Shown: piece after piece, positions 25,362 through 33,300 of the stretch | How the letters are laid out: each line of letters opens with the position of its first letter | Position numbering within the stretch: position 1 is the first letter of the stretch | NCBI GenBank assembly: GCA_040901765.1 | Contig: JBBDYG010000013.1 | Span: 141,002-205,001 of the forward strand | Length of the DNA stretch: 64,000 nt | Reading direction: 5' to 3' | From: JBBDYG01 sp040901765 | GTDB lineage: Bacteria > Planctomycetota > Planctomycetia > Pirellulales > Lacipirellulaceae | Program-made: the position numbers and the translations under genes | Notes under the pieces: model-generated | Databases searched by the model: none | Told to the model about the DNA's origin: nothing | Seen by the model: the letters and a program-made list of their open reading frames with translations, nothing else

Positions 25362-26105
25362 ATGTCGAAACCAGTTATTGGCGTTAATGCCGACTACCGT
25401 GCTGCTCAGGGTGAAAAGCCCGCGTTCAGCTTTCTTCCGTCAAGCTATTACGATTCGATTTTGGAAGTGGGCGGAATTCCCGTTCTTCTGCCGCCACTCG
25501 CCGAAGAGGCCGATCTTCATCAAATACTCGATCAACTCGACGGCGTGCTGCTCATCGGCGGCGCCGATCTCGATCCCCGCCGCGATGGCTGGATGCTGCA
25601 TCCGACCATCCGCTTGCTCGATCCGCGCCGCGAGACGTTCGATCGCATGCTCGCCAGGATCGTCGGCGATCGCCGGATTCCGGTGTTTGGAATCGGCGCC
25701 GGCATGCAACTCCTGAACGTGTCGCAAGGCGGCAACTTGTTCCTGCACATTCCCGAGGACGTGCCGACCGCGCTGCCGCATCGCGATCCGCTCGATCCGG
25801 CGCATCGCCACACGCTGGTGCTCACGCCCGGCTCGCTGATGGAGCGGGTGTATGGCGACGGCGAGCTGCGCGTCAACAGCATGCACCACATGGCGATCGA
25901 CGAGTTGGCGTCGGGATTTGAAGTCACCGCCCGATGCCCCGACGGCATTATCGAAGCGATCGAATATGGTTCCCCCGATTGGTTCGCGATGGGGACGCAG
26001 TTCCATCCCGAATCCGATACCGCCTCGGCGCTCGACATGCGCATTTTCGAGGAGTTTTTGATGGGCGTGAAAGAAGGCCGCGAAGCAATGCGCCTCGTGG
26101 CATAA
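25362..26105 (+). CDS. Peptidase C26 / gamma-glutamyl-GABA hydrolase-like protein lacking the nucleophile
   Basis: This 247-residue class I amidotransferase-fold protein aligns by motif with PuuD-type hydrolases: 'DGVLLIGGADLDP', the elbow segment, 'VNSMHHMAID', and 'GTQFHPESD' with His215 and Glu217. At the nucleophile elbow the usual G-I-C-R-G is 'GIGAGMQLLN', so the catalytic Cys is Gly112 and the following Arg is Ala113. Without the cysteine, classical glutamine-type hydrolysis should not occur. It may bind a ligand or act by another route. A strong terminator follows at 26147-26189, so it is transcribed alone. Confidence 0.8.
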   Translation: MSKPVIGVNADYRAAQGEKPAFSFLPSSYYDSILEVGGIPVLLPPLAEEADLHQILDQLDGVLLIGGADLDPRRDGWMLHPTIRLLDPRRETFDRMLARIVGDRRIPVFGIGAGMQLLNVSQGGNLFLHIPEDVPTALPHRDPLDPAHRHTLVLTPGSLMERVYGDGELRVNSMHHMAIDELASGFEVTARCPDGIIEAIEYGSPDWFAMGTQFHPESDTASALDMRIFEEFLMGVKEGREAMRLVA

Positions 26106-26146
26106 CGGTACCTCCTTGTTCGCCTCCGCAGTGGCGGATCTGTCGC

Positions 26147-26189
26147 GGCCTGGTGCAGGGCACGGATGCCTGGCACCAGGCCTTTTTTT
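26147..26189 (+). terminator. Rho-independent terminator
   Basis: A near-perfect hairpin (left arm from 26147, right arm ending 26182, stem with GGCCTGGTGC at its base and a small internal mismatch) is followed directly by seven T residues at 26183-26189. It lies about 40 bases after the stop of the C26-family gene and is a textbook terminator. Confidence 0.92.
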
Positions 26190-27024
26190 GGGAGGGGCTG
26201 GGGGCTGGGGACTGGGGACTGGGCAGAGATTTGGGATTTGGGATTGGGGATTGCTTGCTCACCACATTCCTCATCCCGGTAGGGATGACAGCCATTAGCC
26301 GGTAGTAAGCGCAGCGCCACCACCGGAACACGAGCCACCACACATTCACGACCCCGGCAGGGGTCGCAGCATTGCACAATGCGATGCGGGGTCTGGGTTC
26401 CGTTCTCTTTGTTTCGCGGCGCGCGGCTAACATTCATTTGTGTTTGCGAATCAATTCGGGTTGGCGCATGGGGGTGATCGTGTCGTAAGGCGTTGAGTGC
26501 CAAATGGTTGCGAGTTTCAGCGGCACGGGTTCTCCGAAGAATTGTTTCGCCGATTGTTTCGCGTGTGCGAAATAAATCGCGTTCATTTGCTCTGCGATCC
26601 TCGCTTCGGCGCGCACCGCGAGCGAAGCCGCTAGCGCTGGGCGATAAGGCCATGGGAAGCGCGCACCGCGAGCGGCCTCGATTCGAGCGAACGAGCAAGC
26701 GAAGCGCTCACGTTCCCTCCCCTTGATGGGGAGGGGCTAGGGGAGGGGTGATTGAGGTGGCGGACGGTTGTGGAACGGCATGGCGATTCCTCCTGAGTCG
26801 AGGGAATTGTGCAGACGTACACTATATCAGGAGGGGTGGCTCTTTGCAAGCAAGAAGTTTTAGGAAAGCGGAAATGGAGAGTAGGCAGCGGGCAGAGGGC
26901 AGTGAAAAAAAGCATGAATTCCGGTTGCGTTCCCACGAATCTCGTCGCAACGGCATCCACGGAGCGGTATAACGAGTGATGGCCTGCGAGCCAGAGCAAA
27001 ATCACTCGATACAGGAGATTTTCC
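26190..27024. other. Repeat-rich intergenic block
   Basis: This 830-base stretch holds several repetitive sequences and no convincing gene. At 26190-26253 are G-rich tandem units (GGGGACT, then TTTGGGA/GATTGGGG). At 26261-26370 are two related palindromic units (separate entry). At 26612-26680 the decamer GCGCACCGCGAGCG occurs twice. At 26710-26750 a C-rich run pairs with GGGGAGGGG. A minus-strand frame at 26434-26616 (60 codons, containing 'LATIWHSTPYDTITP') looks more protein-like than the rest and might be a gene remnant, but I cannot identify it. Confidence 0.6.
26261..26370. repeat. Two related palindromic repeat units
   Basis: Unit one contains the palindrome CATCCC-GGTA-GGGATG at 26272-26287 and unit two CGACCCC-GGCA-GGGGTCG at 26349-26366. 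Both follow an ACCACA/ACATTC-type lead-in and are followed by CAGC, so they are diverged direct copies of the same small unit. An extra stem (CCGGT/ACCGG) lies between them. Confidence 0.7.
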
Positions 27025-29532
27025 ATGAGACACGCTTTCGCCTATGGCATCGGCTTGGCTTTACTTCTGGTTGGGGTAACCACCGCGAAATCGGAGCCGG
27101 AAGCGGTGACGATCCCGCTCGATCAAATCTGGGGCTACGACATGCCGGGAACCCAAAAAGTCGGCGAGGCGGATGCGGTGAGCGGCGATGGGCATGCCGC
27201 GGCATCACTGGACGAGATGTACGACCGGCTAGTTTCCCGCCGGGATCAACAAATAGGCCGGGTGCATTCGTATTCCGCCGCAGGCAAGTTTCCACGCAAC
27301 GTGGACTTCCCGGGCCAACTGGTTCCCTATTTTGTCGACCGGGAGGGAACGGCGTGTGCCGTTGGCCGTCTGATGCAGTTGGATGGTTGCGGGAAGCTCG
27401 TCGCCCAGATAGCGACAAGTAGCAATCACATTCGGATCGAGGACATATCTCAAGGCCCGCTCGTTGACTGGATTCAAAGTAGCGGTCTGACGCAAGAAGA
27501 GTGTGCGCTAATCCAGCCCGGCTACGCGACGATTGAAGACTACCGACCCGCTCGACCATGGCAAGATGAAACCGAACGGCTCCGCCAGCATTTCACTCAG
27601 GTCGAGCACTCCCTGCAGACCCAGTCGCAGCAGAGTTTGGGCGAGGCGCTGCTCGCCAAGGTCGAGGCAGAACTTGATCGCGATCCATCCGGCCGGGCGT
27701 ATAGCGAGGGCGCTCTGGCCGAAGCGCTCCACAGCGACGAGCCGCATGTGCGGATTGCGGCTACTTACGCGATCGGTCGCTTAACGCCAAGCGAGGTAAG
27801 TGCCTTTCCCCAGTACGGAAATCCCCCTCCCCGGAAGACGGTGAAGGAGGGGAATTCGGGACGGGCACTAAGTCTAGGGATGTGGATTTCGGCGTTGGGA
27901 TCCAATCTGGCCGATCGCGATCCCGCCGTTCGCTTTTGGACGGCCGTCGCGCTGGAGAAAATTGGGTCCGCGTCGGTACGAGGAAGCGTGGAGTTGCATC
28001 GAAAGTCGCTACCGGTTTTTCTAGAGACATTTCGCGGCAATCAGGAGCATCTTCGACTGCCGGCAGTGATCCAACTGGCGAACACGGCACCGGAGTGCAT
28101 CAATACTAGCCGGCAACTAGAGATACTCCCCGAAATTCGGGAAGCTTTGGTGGAAGCCTGCCGCGATGAGGACATCGAGATTCGCGAGTTTGCTCAAGAG
28201 GTTTTATTGACGTGGCGATGGCAGCGGACGGCCTATGAGTCGCAACGCATGAGGCGGCACTATCTCGCCGAATCTTACGAACTTGAAAGCCTGGCGGCCG
28301 AGGCGTCGGCGATGGACAGGGAGTTCGCGTTTCAGACGCCGGGTGTTCAGAAACTGCTGCAGCATCGCTCGCTGCATGATGTAAGAGAAAGCATCACGTA
28401 CATGCTGCCGGTAGGGGGCACGACCGACATGCCGATCGCGGGGTCGGCAGAGGAAGCCGCGCAACTTGTGGATCGCTACCTCCGCACGATCCATGCCGAT
28501 TCCTTAAAGGAGGATAACACCCCTTTCTGGAGAATCGAGTCAGTAGAGCCAGATGTAAGCGACTTGTACTTCGCAGTGACGGTATGGCGAACAGGAGATT
28601 CTGGTCCCAAGATGGTCTATGTAATTCCGCGACCATCGATGCTGTCGGAAGCCAGTGTTGCTCCGCACTCTTGGTTTAAAACGGTTCACCAGTCAGAGCA
28701 ATACGTTTGGCCGGCTTCTGCGCCGTCGGTAATCCGGCCCCAGCCAGACGTTCGGGTGGTATTAGGCGATGCTGCCCGCGACGAGATAGAATCGTTCACC
28801 GAGACGTGCGACGTATTCGCATACTTTATGACTCACCACTCCCGCGTGGTCATCGACCGCAAGGTCCAAGAGTCGGCCGAAACATTGACGTGGTCGGGTC
28901 GCTTCGCCGGCATACGGAGTCACAAGACGCGATTCTTCGAGCTAGGTGGCGGTGGATCGAGTACCGTGGGCGGGGGCGGGTGGGACTTTCATCGCTTGAC
29001 GTTCTCCTGCGATCGAACCACGGGAGTGCTTACGCTTTCCGCAGAGCCGATCGCGTTTGCGGTGACACCGGTGGCAACGGAGACCCTTTCGCCAGCTTGG
29101 GTGACTGAGGAATTGAAGCTGATGGGGTGGAAGCCGCTGGAATCGGTCGAATTCTTCGGTGGAAAGTTGCTGCCGCCGGAATACAGCGATGCAGTCAATC
29201 GCTTCCAACCAGACAATGAAAACGAAGCGCGGCAATTGCTCTATCGTCGCTGGCATATGGAGAAATCGCTTCCGCAGCCATACCTCGTGATGGGACTACT
29301 CTACGATCGCGCAAACCGACGGGAGGAGGCGCTCAAATGCATGGAGCGGGCAATTGCTGACGGTGCAAAGGAGCCAGGCACTTTAGCGGATGTGGCGCGA
29401 TGGGAACATAAAATCGGCTTGCAAGGTACCGCCCGAAACCACGCGGAAGCGGCGTTGAAGCTTTGGCCGGATCATTCGGTTGCCAAGGACGTACTCAAGA
29501 ATCTCGACGAAGCCGCCGCGGTGGCGAATTGA
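27025..29532 (+). CDS. Large secreted HEAT/TPR-repeat protein
   Basis: This 835-residue protein has a signal peptide (about residues 1-24). An N-terminal domain of about residues 30-170 contains 'VPYFVDREGTACAVGRLM'. HEAT-like helices follow ('DEPHVRIAATYAIGRL', 'DPAVRFWTAVALEKIG'), then a long mixed region. A C-terminal TPR of about residues 750-830 ('LLYDRANRREEALKCMERAI') closes it. The signal peptide places it outside the cytoplasm, and it probably holds protein partners. Between two HEAT helices sits an in-frame insertion of about 35 residues (27800-27900), rich in Pro/Gly and encoded by palindromic, repeat-like DNA. No named family is recognised. Confidence 0.7.
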   Translation: MRHAFAYGIGLALLLVGVTTAKSEPEAVTIPLDQIWGYDMPGTQKVGEADAVSGDGHAAASLDEMYDRLVSRRDQQIGRVHSYSAAGKFPRNVDFPGQLVPYFVDREGTACAVGRLMQLDGCGKLVAQIATSSNHIRIEDISQGPLVDWIQSSGLTQEECALIQPGYATIEDYRPARPWQDETERLRQHFTQVEHSLQTQSQQSLGEALLAKVEAELDRDPSGRAYSEGALAEALHSDEPHVRIAATYAIGRLTPSEVSAFPQYGNPPPRKTVKEGNSGRALSLGMWISALGSNLADRDPAVRFWTAVALEKIGSASVRGSVELHRKSLPVFLETFRGNQEHLRLPAVIQLANTAPECINTSRQLEILPEIREALVEACRDEDIEIREFAQEVLLTWRWQRTAYESQRMRRHYLAESYELESLAAEASAMDREFAFQTPGVQKLLQHRSLHDVRESITYMLPVGGTTDMPIAGSAEEAAQLVDRYLRTIHADSLKEDNTPFWRIESVEPDVSDLYFAVTVWRTGDSGPKMVYVIPRPSMLSEASVAPHSWFKTVHQSEQYVWPASAPSVIRPQPDVRVVLGDAARDEIESFTETCDVFAYFMTHHSRVVIDRKVQESAETLTWSGRFAGIRSHKTRFFELGGGGSSTVGGGGWDFHRLTFSCDRTTGVLTLSAEPIAFAVTPVATETLSPAWVTEELKLMGWKPLESVEFFGGKLLPPEYSDAVNRFQPDNENEARQLLYRRWHMEKSLPQPYLVMGLLYDRANRREEALKCMERAIADGAKEPGTLADVARWEHKIGLQGTARNHAEAALKLWPDHSVAKDVLKNLDEAAAVAN

Positions 29533-29600
29533 ATTCCACTCTTCCATAAAAGTGTACCGATGACGACGAGGGCACGCCGCGCGAGCTCAGATCGGCCTAT

Positions 29601-30413
29601 TCATCGCCGCCAGACGATGACCCGAGCCAGGAGCAGCGCGCCCAGTAGCATTAGAACGACGGAACTCAGTTCAGGCACCGCCACTCCCGATGCCGCACCC
29701 GCGAACGCGGCGTCCGCCACGTCGTCGAGCGCGCCGAAATCGGGGACGCGCTCGCCGAATTGACTCTGCCAATCGGACCAGCCGGTTCCGCCGATAGCGC
29801 CACTTGCTGTCGCGCTTGCTTGCGAGTCGCGTAGCACGGTGTAGTCGGCGAGGTCTACAACGCCATCGTCGTTAAAATCGGCGAAGGGTCGCGACCGGGC
29901 GACCATCCGCAGATGGTAGTCGAAGAAGTCGGCGCCTCCCTGAGGCGGTTGGCTCCCACCGCGGACGTACATCCACGGACCCCGCACGGCGGCAAACAGC
30001 GTCAAGTCCGAACCGTCGGACGTTGGTCCCGTGAACTTGTATACGTCAAACGGCGCGGCCACGGGGAGTTGTTCGCCCTTGAGTCCTTCGAGGTTGAGGC
30101 GTTCATCAACGTCGAGCACGATGGCAATCGTCGGCAAGTCGGAGATGATCGAACCCCATACTTCGGCGTTTTCGAAGCTGGCGAACGAGCGAGGAATGGT
30201 ATCGTGGTGGAAACCGTAATGGAAGTCGTACTCGCCGATCAGACGATAACGCTCGTGGACTCCGGCAAATCCGCCGGTGATGCCAAGCGTGCTCAGCCGC
30301 GGCACGATTTGGAAGTGCTTTAGGAACTCCGGATGCTCGGCTTGGACCACCGGGACTAATGGGACGCCAACCGCAAGCATCCCCACCAAGCAAGAAAAGA
30401 CGAGCCGCTTCAT
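29601..30413 (-). CDS. Secreted protein with dockerin-like motif and PEP-CTERM-type tail
   Basis: From ATG 30413 (GGAGGA eight bases upstream) the protein has 270 residues. It has a signal peptide (about 1-25), a body of unknown function, one dockerin-like calcium motif ('DFNDDGVVDLADYTVLRD') at about residues 186-205, and a C-terminal sorting signal in which 'VPE' precedes a hydrophobic stretch ending in Arg-Arg. Such tails are cut by an exosortase at the cell surface. The canonical Pro-Glu-Pro is here Pro-Glu-Leu. Confidence 0.75.
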   Translation of the reverse strand: MKRLVFSCLVGMLAVGVPLVPVVQAEHPEFLKHFQIVPRLSTLGITGGFAGVHERYRLIGEYDFHYGFHHDTIPRSFASFENAEVWGSIISDLPTIAIVLDVDERLNLEGLKGEQLPVAAPFDVYKFTGPTSDGSDLTLFAAVRGPWMYVRGGSQPPQGGADFFDYHLRMVARSRPFADFNDDGVVDLADYTVLRDSQASATASGAIGGTGWSDWQSQFGERVPDFGALDDVADAAFAGAASGVAVPELSSVVLMLLGALLLARVIVWRR

Positions 30414-30505
30414 TTCTCGGTCCTCCGAACGGTGCCCCGTCATTGTGGAGTGTACAGCGAGACCGCCGTCGCTGTAAAGCAGGTGGCATGTGCGCGTGTC
30501 ACTAA

Positions 30506-31216
30506 TCATGCGCTCGCGGAAGCGACTTTGGGAACGACGGCGAGCTTCGCTGCTTTGGGATCGGCAACGTCTTCCCACATGCGTAGGCCGCCGAAGTAGG
30601 CGTTGTGATTGCCGCCGCGGCGACAGCCGTGGGGCAAGTCCTTGATTTCGTCGGCATTGCCGCCGCCCAGCACGATGTAGTCGGCGAAGAAGGCGGCTTG
30701 CAGGATGGCGGCCGCTTCGGCCACCGCCTGTCGCCAGCGTTTCTTGCCGTGCAAGTTGAAGCCGGCGCGGCTCAGATAGTGGTCGAACGTCTCGCCTTCC
30801 CAAAGTTTTAGGTGTCCCAAGGCGAGCGGCACAATCACGCCATCGGTGATGAAGACCGATCCCAGCCCCGTGCCTAGCCCGAGGTACAGCATTTTCCCGC
30901 CTTCGTAGCTGCCGAGGGCCTGCATGCAGGCGTCGTTCATCATGCGGACGGGACAATTGAAGGACTTGCCGAAATCGAACTCGACCCAGCCCGGCGCCAG
31001 ATTAAGCGGGTCGGCGACCGGCCGGCCGTTGCGGACCTCGCCTGGGTAGCCGATTGAGACGCGTTCAATCGGCCAATCCTGGGTGGCTTGCTTGACACCA
31101 TCCATCAACGCTTGGGGCGTGAGATCCTTCCCCGAGGGAAACTTCGTTTTCTCGGCCTCCTCGGTCTTCCAGATCTTGACGTGGGTGCCGCCGATGTCGA
31201 TGACGAGAATGTTCAT
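30506..31216 (-). CDS. ppgK: Polyphosphate glucokinase-like ROK kinase
   Basis: This 236-residue ROK-family protein has the phosphate-binding motif 'VIDIGGTHVKIWKT', 'SIGYPGEV', the substrate loop 'MMNDACMQALGSYEGG' and 'LGLGTGLGSVF', as in polyphosphate glucokinases, which phosphorylate glucose from polyphosphate or ATP in the cytoplasm. The length and motif order match the PpgK subgroup rather than longer ROK repressors. A nearby glycogen-branching enzyme suits glucose storage metabolism. Confidence 0.82.
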   Translation of the reverse strand: MNILVIDIGGTHVKIWKTEEAEKTKFPSGKDLTPQALMDGVKQATQDWPIERVSIGYPGEVRNGRPVADPLNLAPGWVEFDFGKSFNCPVRMMNDACMQALGSYEGGKMLYLGLGTGLGSVFITDGVIVPLALGHLKLWEGETFDHYLSRAGFNLHGKKRWRQAVAEAAAILQAAFFADYIVLGGGNADEIKDLPHGCRRGGNHNAYFGGLRMWEDVADPKAAKLAVVPKVASASA

Positions 31217-31310
31217 GTGCCGCCCGGAGGAAGAGTGCGACTACCCCACCTGCCAACGAGGTGGCGGGGGGTGCAATCGCCGTGCCGATTAGAGAAGTGC
31301 GCGCCAGCCC

Positions 31311-31400
31311 TTAATGCTGCGGCTTGAAGACGACCGTCGCCGGCGGCAGGGCGATGGACGCAGGGCGGCCGTGGCTTTCTTGATCGGTCGCAATTGCAAC
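31311..31400 (-). pseudogene. Remnant of a second glycogen-branching-enzyme C-terminus
   Basis: Read on the minus strand, this stretch gives 'ATDQESHGRPASIA' then 'LPPATVVFKPQH' and a TAA stop. The end of the intact glgB reads 'ATDQESHGRPASIA', 'ITLPPLATVVFKPRRGG' and stop. At DNA level it matches 33290-33375 closely, apart from two in-frame gaps of three and six bases. Homology stops at about 31400, and the rest of the gene is absent. It is a diverged gene tail, separated from the intact copy by the sugar dehydrogenase gene. Confidence 0.8.
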
Positions 31401-31518
31401 GCTTGGGGTTGGCTGCGCGGCAAAATTTTCCCCGGGGTGCCGCGCCGGGTTATCATGGCCGCAGCGTTGCCGTCGGCCCCGCGCCCTGTAGCCGCTCCTC
31501 TACCTAGATCGCTCCGCC

Positions 31519-33300
31519 ATGTTTCGCACGCTGATCACCGCCGGCCTGGTCCTGTTGGTTTCCGCTTGGTCGTCGGGTCGGGCGCAAGCCGTCGGGTTTG
31601 CAGCCGAGTTAGTCGCCAGCGGGCTCGACAAGCCGCTTTATGCGACGCACGCGCCGGGCGATCCTGGTGCGCTGTACATCGTGTCGCAGCGCGACGGCGG
31701 GTCGGGGGCGGACTTGAACCGTGGATCGATCATCCGCCACGACCTGGCGACAGGCGTCCAAACCTCATTTCTCACCGTCACTGGTCTCGACGCCGACACG
31801 CAGGGGGGCCTCCACTCGCTGGCCTTCCACCCCGATTACCAGCCCGGCATCGTGGGGAGCAAAATGTACATCGTGGCGCTCGAGCCGAGCGGAACGCCAT
31901 TGCTGTCGACCAGCACGCTGCAGGAGTGGGCGCTCGACGTTGCGGGTGTGCCGGAGTTCTCACGGTACCTCATCAATCTGCCCGGCTTGCAGGTGGACGA
32001 CGCAACGCACGCCATGGACTGGGTCGGCTTCCGCCCCGGTGCCCAAGGCGAGGAGCGCGATTGGCTGTACGTCACGCTGGGCGACGGCGGCAAGCAGGCC
32101 GATGACAGTGGCTACGTCAACAACGCGCAGAAGCTCGACTCACTCTACGGTAAGGTGTTGCGGATCGATGTCGGTGGCGGCGACGACTACCCCGCCGACG
32201 CCAACCGCAACTTCGGCTTCACACCAACCATCTACCATGGTGACGACGACACGGGCGATGGTGTTCCCGGCACGACCTGGCCCGAAGTCTTCTACTCGGG
32301 CCTCAGGAATCCTTGGCGGATGAGCTTCGACCGCGCGACGGGCGACATCTGGATCGGCGACGTTGGCTTCATCAGTGGAGAAGAGATCAACTACCTGCCC
32401 GGCGGCGTGATGGGCTACGACCCAAGCGGCGACCCCGCGCTCCCCGCCGCCGGCGCGGCCGCGGGCGTCGATTTCGGCTGGCCACGTCGCGAGGGGCTGA
32501 ACACCGGCCCGGGGGACGACGCGGGGCAACTCGATCCGGACGGCGCCGGCATTCGGCCCGATTCCATCCAGCCGCTCTACGTTCACTCGCGCAGCGGCGG
32601 CCCGTACTCGATCGTTTCCATCACGGGGGGCTACGTATACTGCGGCCCGAACCAGCACCCCGGCATCCAGGGCAAGTACCTGTGGGGGGGCTTCGACTTT
32701 CCGCTGCCCACCCTGTTCGCCGGTGAGATTGACGAGACCGGAAAATTGGCGATCGACAACATCACGTCGCAGGTCGTCGCATCGCTTTCATCGCAGGGAC
32801 TGGATCTCGATCAGCTTTCGTCGTTCGCGGAAGACGCCGCGGGCAACGTCTACTTCCTCGACTTCGGCGACGAGTGCTCCGGCTGCACGTCCGAAACCGG
32901 CTGGACTGGCGTGCTGACCCGTTTTAACACGGGCGAGGTGTACCGGCTGGTGTATGTTCCCGACCTCCTGCCGGGCGACTTCAACGTCGCCGGCGCCGTC
33001 GACGCGGCCGACTACACGGTGTGGCGCGACAACCTTGGCGCGGCGGTCGGGACGCTTCCCAACGACATCGATGGCGGCGTGATTGGGCAGCCGCAGTACG
33101 TTACTTGGAAAGGCAATTTCGGAAATACATTTTCGGCGGGATCGTCTATCGAGCTAGCGGCCCTGCCGGAGCCGACAAGTGCGTTGCTATTGGCGCTGGT
33201 GGTGACGGCGGCTTTCCTGGGGCGGGGGCGCAGCACAAATCGCGTGCCCGAGCCGTTGGCACGCGATCGTGGCCGTGCTAACCCCCGCGTCGCGGCTTGA
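31519..33300 (+). CDS. PQQ-dependent sugar dehydrogenase-like protein with dockerin-like and PEP-CTERM motifs
   Basis: This 593-residue protein has a signal peptide (about 1-24), then a beta-propeller of the soluble glucose/sorbosone dehydrogenase family: 'QGGLHSLAFHPDY', 'LYVTLGDGG', 'VFYSGLRNPWRMSFD', 'DIWIGDVG', 'DFGWPRREGLN'. A dockerin-like motif ('GDFNVAGAVDAADYTVWRD') lies near residue 490, and a PEP-CTERM tail ('LPEPTSALLLALVV') near 550. Family members oxidise sugars in the periplasm or at the surface. About 20 extra residues follow the usual Arg end, and the last 23 bases overlap convergent glgB, so the original stop may have been lost. Confidence 0.82.
   Translation: MFRTLITAGLVLLVSAWSSGRAQAVGFAAELVASGLDKPLYATHAPGDPGALYIVSQRDGGSGADLNRGSIIRHDLATGVQTSFLTVTGLDADTQGGLHSLAFHPDYQPGIVGSKMYIVALEPSGTPLLSTSTLQEWALDVAGVPEFSRYLINLPGLQVDDATHAMDWVGFRPGAQGEERDWLYVTLGDGGKQADDSGYVNNAQKLDSLYGKVLRIDVGGGDDYPADANRNFGFTPTIYHGDDDTGDGVPGTTWPEVFYSGLRNPWRMSFDRATGDIWIGDVGFISGEEINYLPGGVMGYDPSGDPALPAAGAAAGVDFGWPRREGLNTGPGDDAGQLDPDGAGIRPDSIQPLYVHSRSGGPYSIVSITGGYVYCGPNQHPGIQGKYLWGGFDFPLPTLFAGEIDETGKLAIDNITSQVVASLSSQGLDLDQLSSFAEDAAGNVYFLDFGDECSGCTSETGWTGVLTRFNTGEVYRLVYVPDLLPGDFNVAGAVDAADYTVWRDNLGAAVGTLPNDIDGGVIGQPQYVTWKGNFGNTFSAGSSIELAALPEPTSALLLALVVTAAFLGRGRSTNRVPEPLARDRGRANPRVAA

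Noticed and set aside
26434..26616. A 60-codon minus-strand frame in the repeat-rich block
   Set aside because: It looks somewhat protein-like but has no start context, domain or homologue I can name, so it is mentioned only as a possible remnant.
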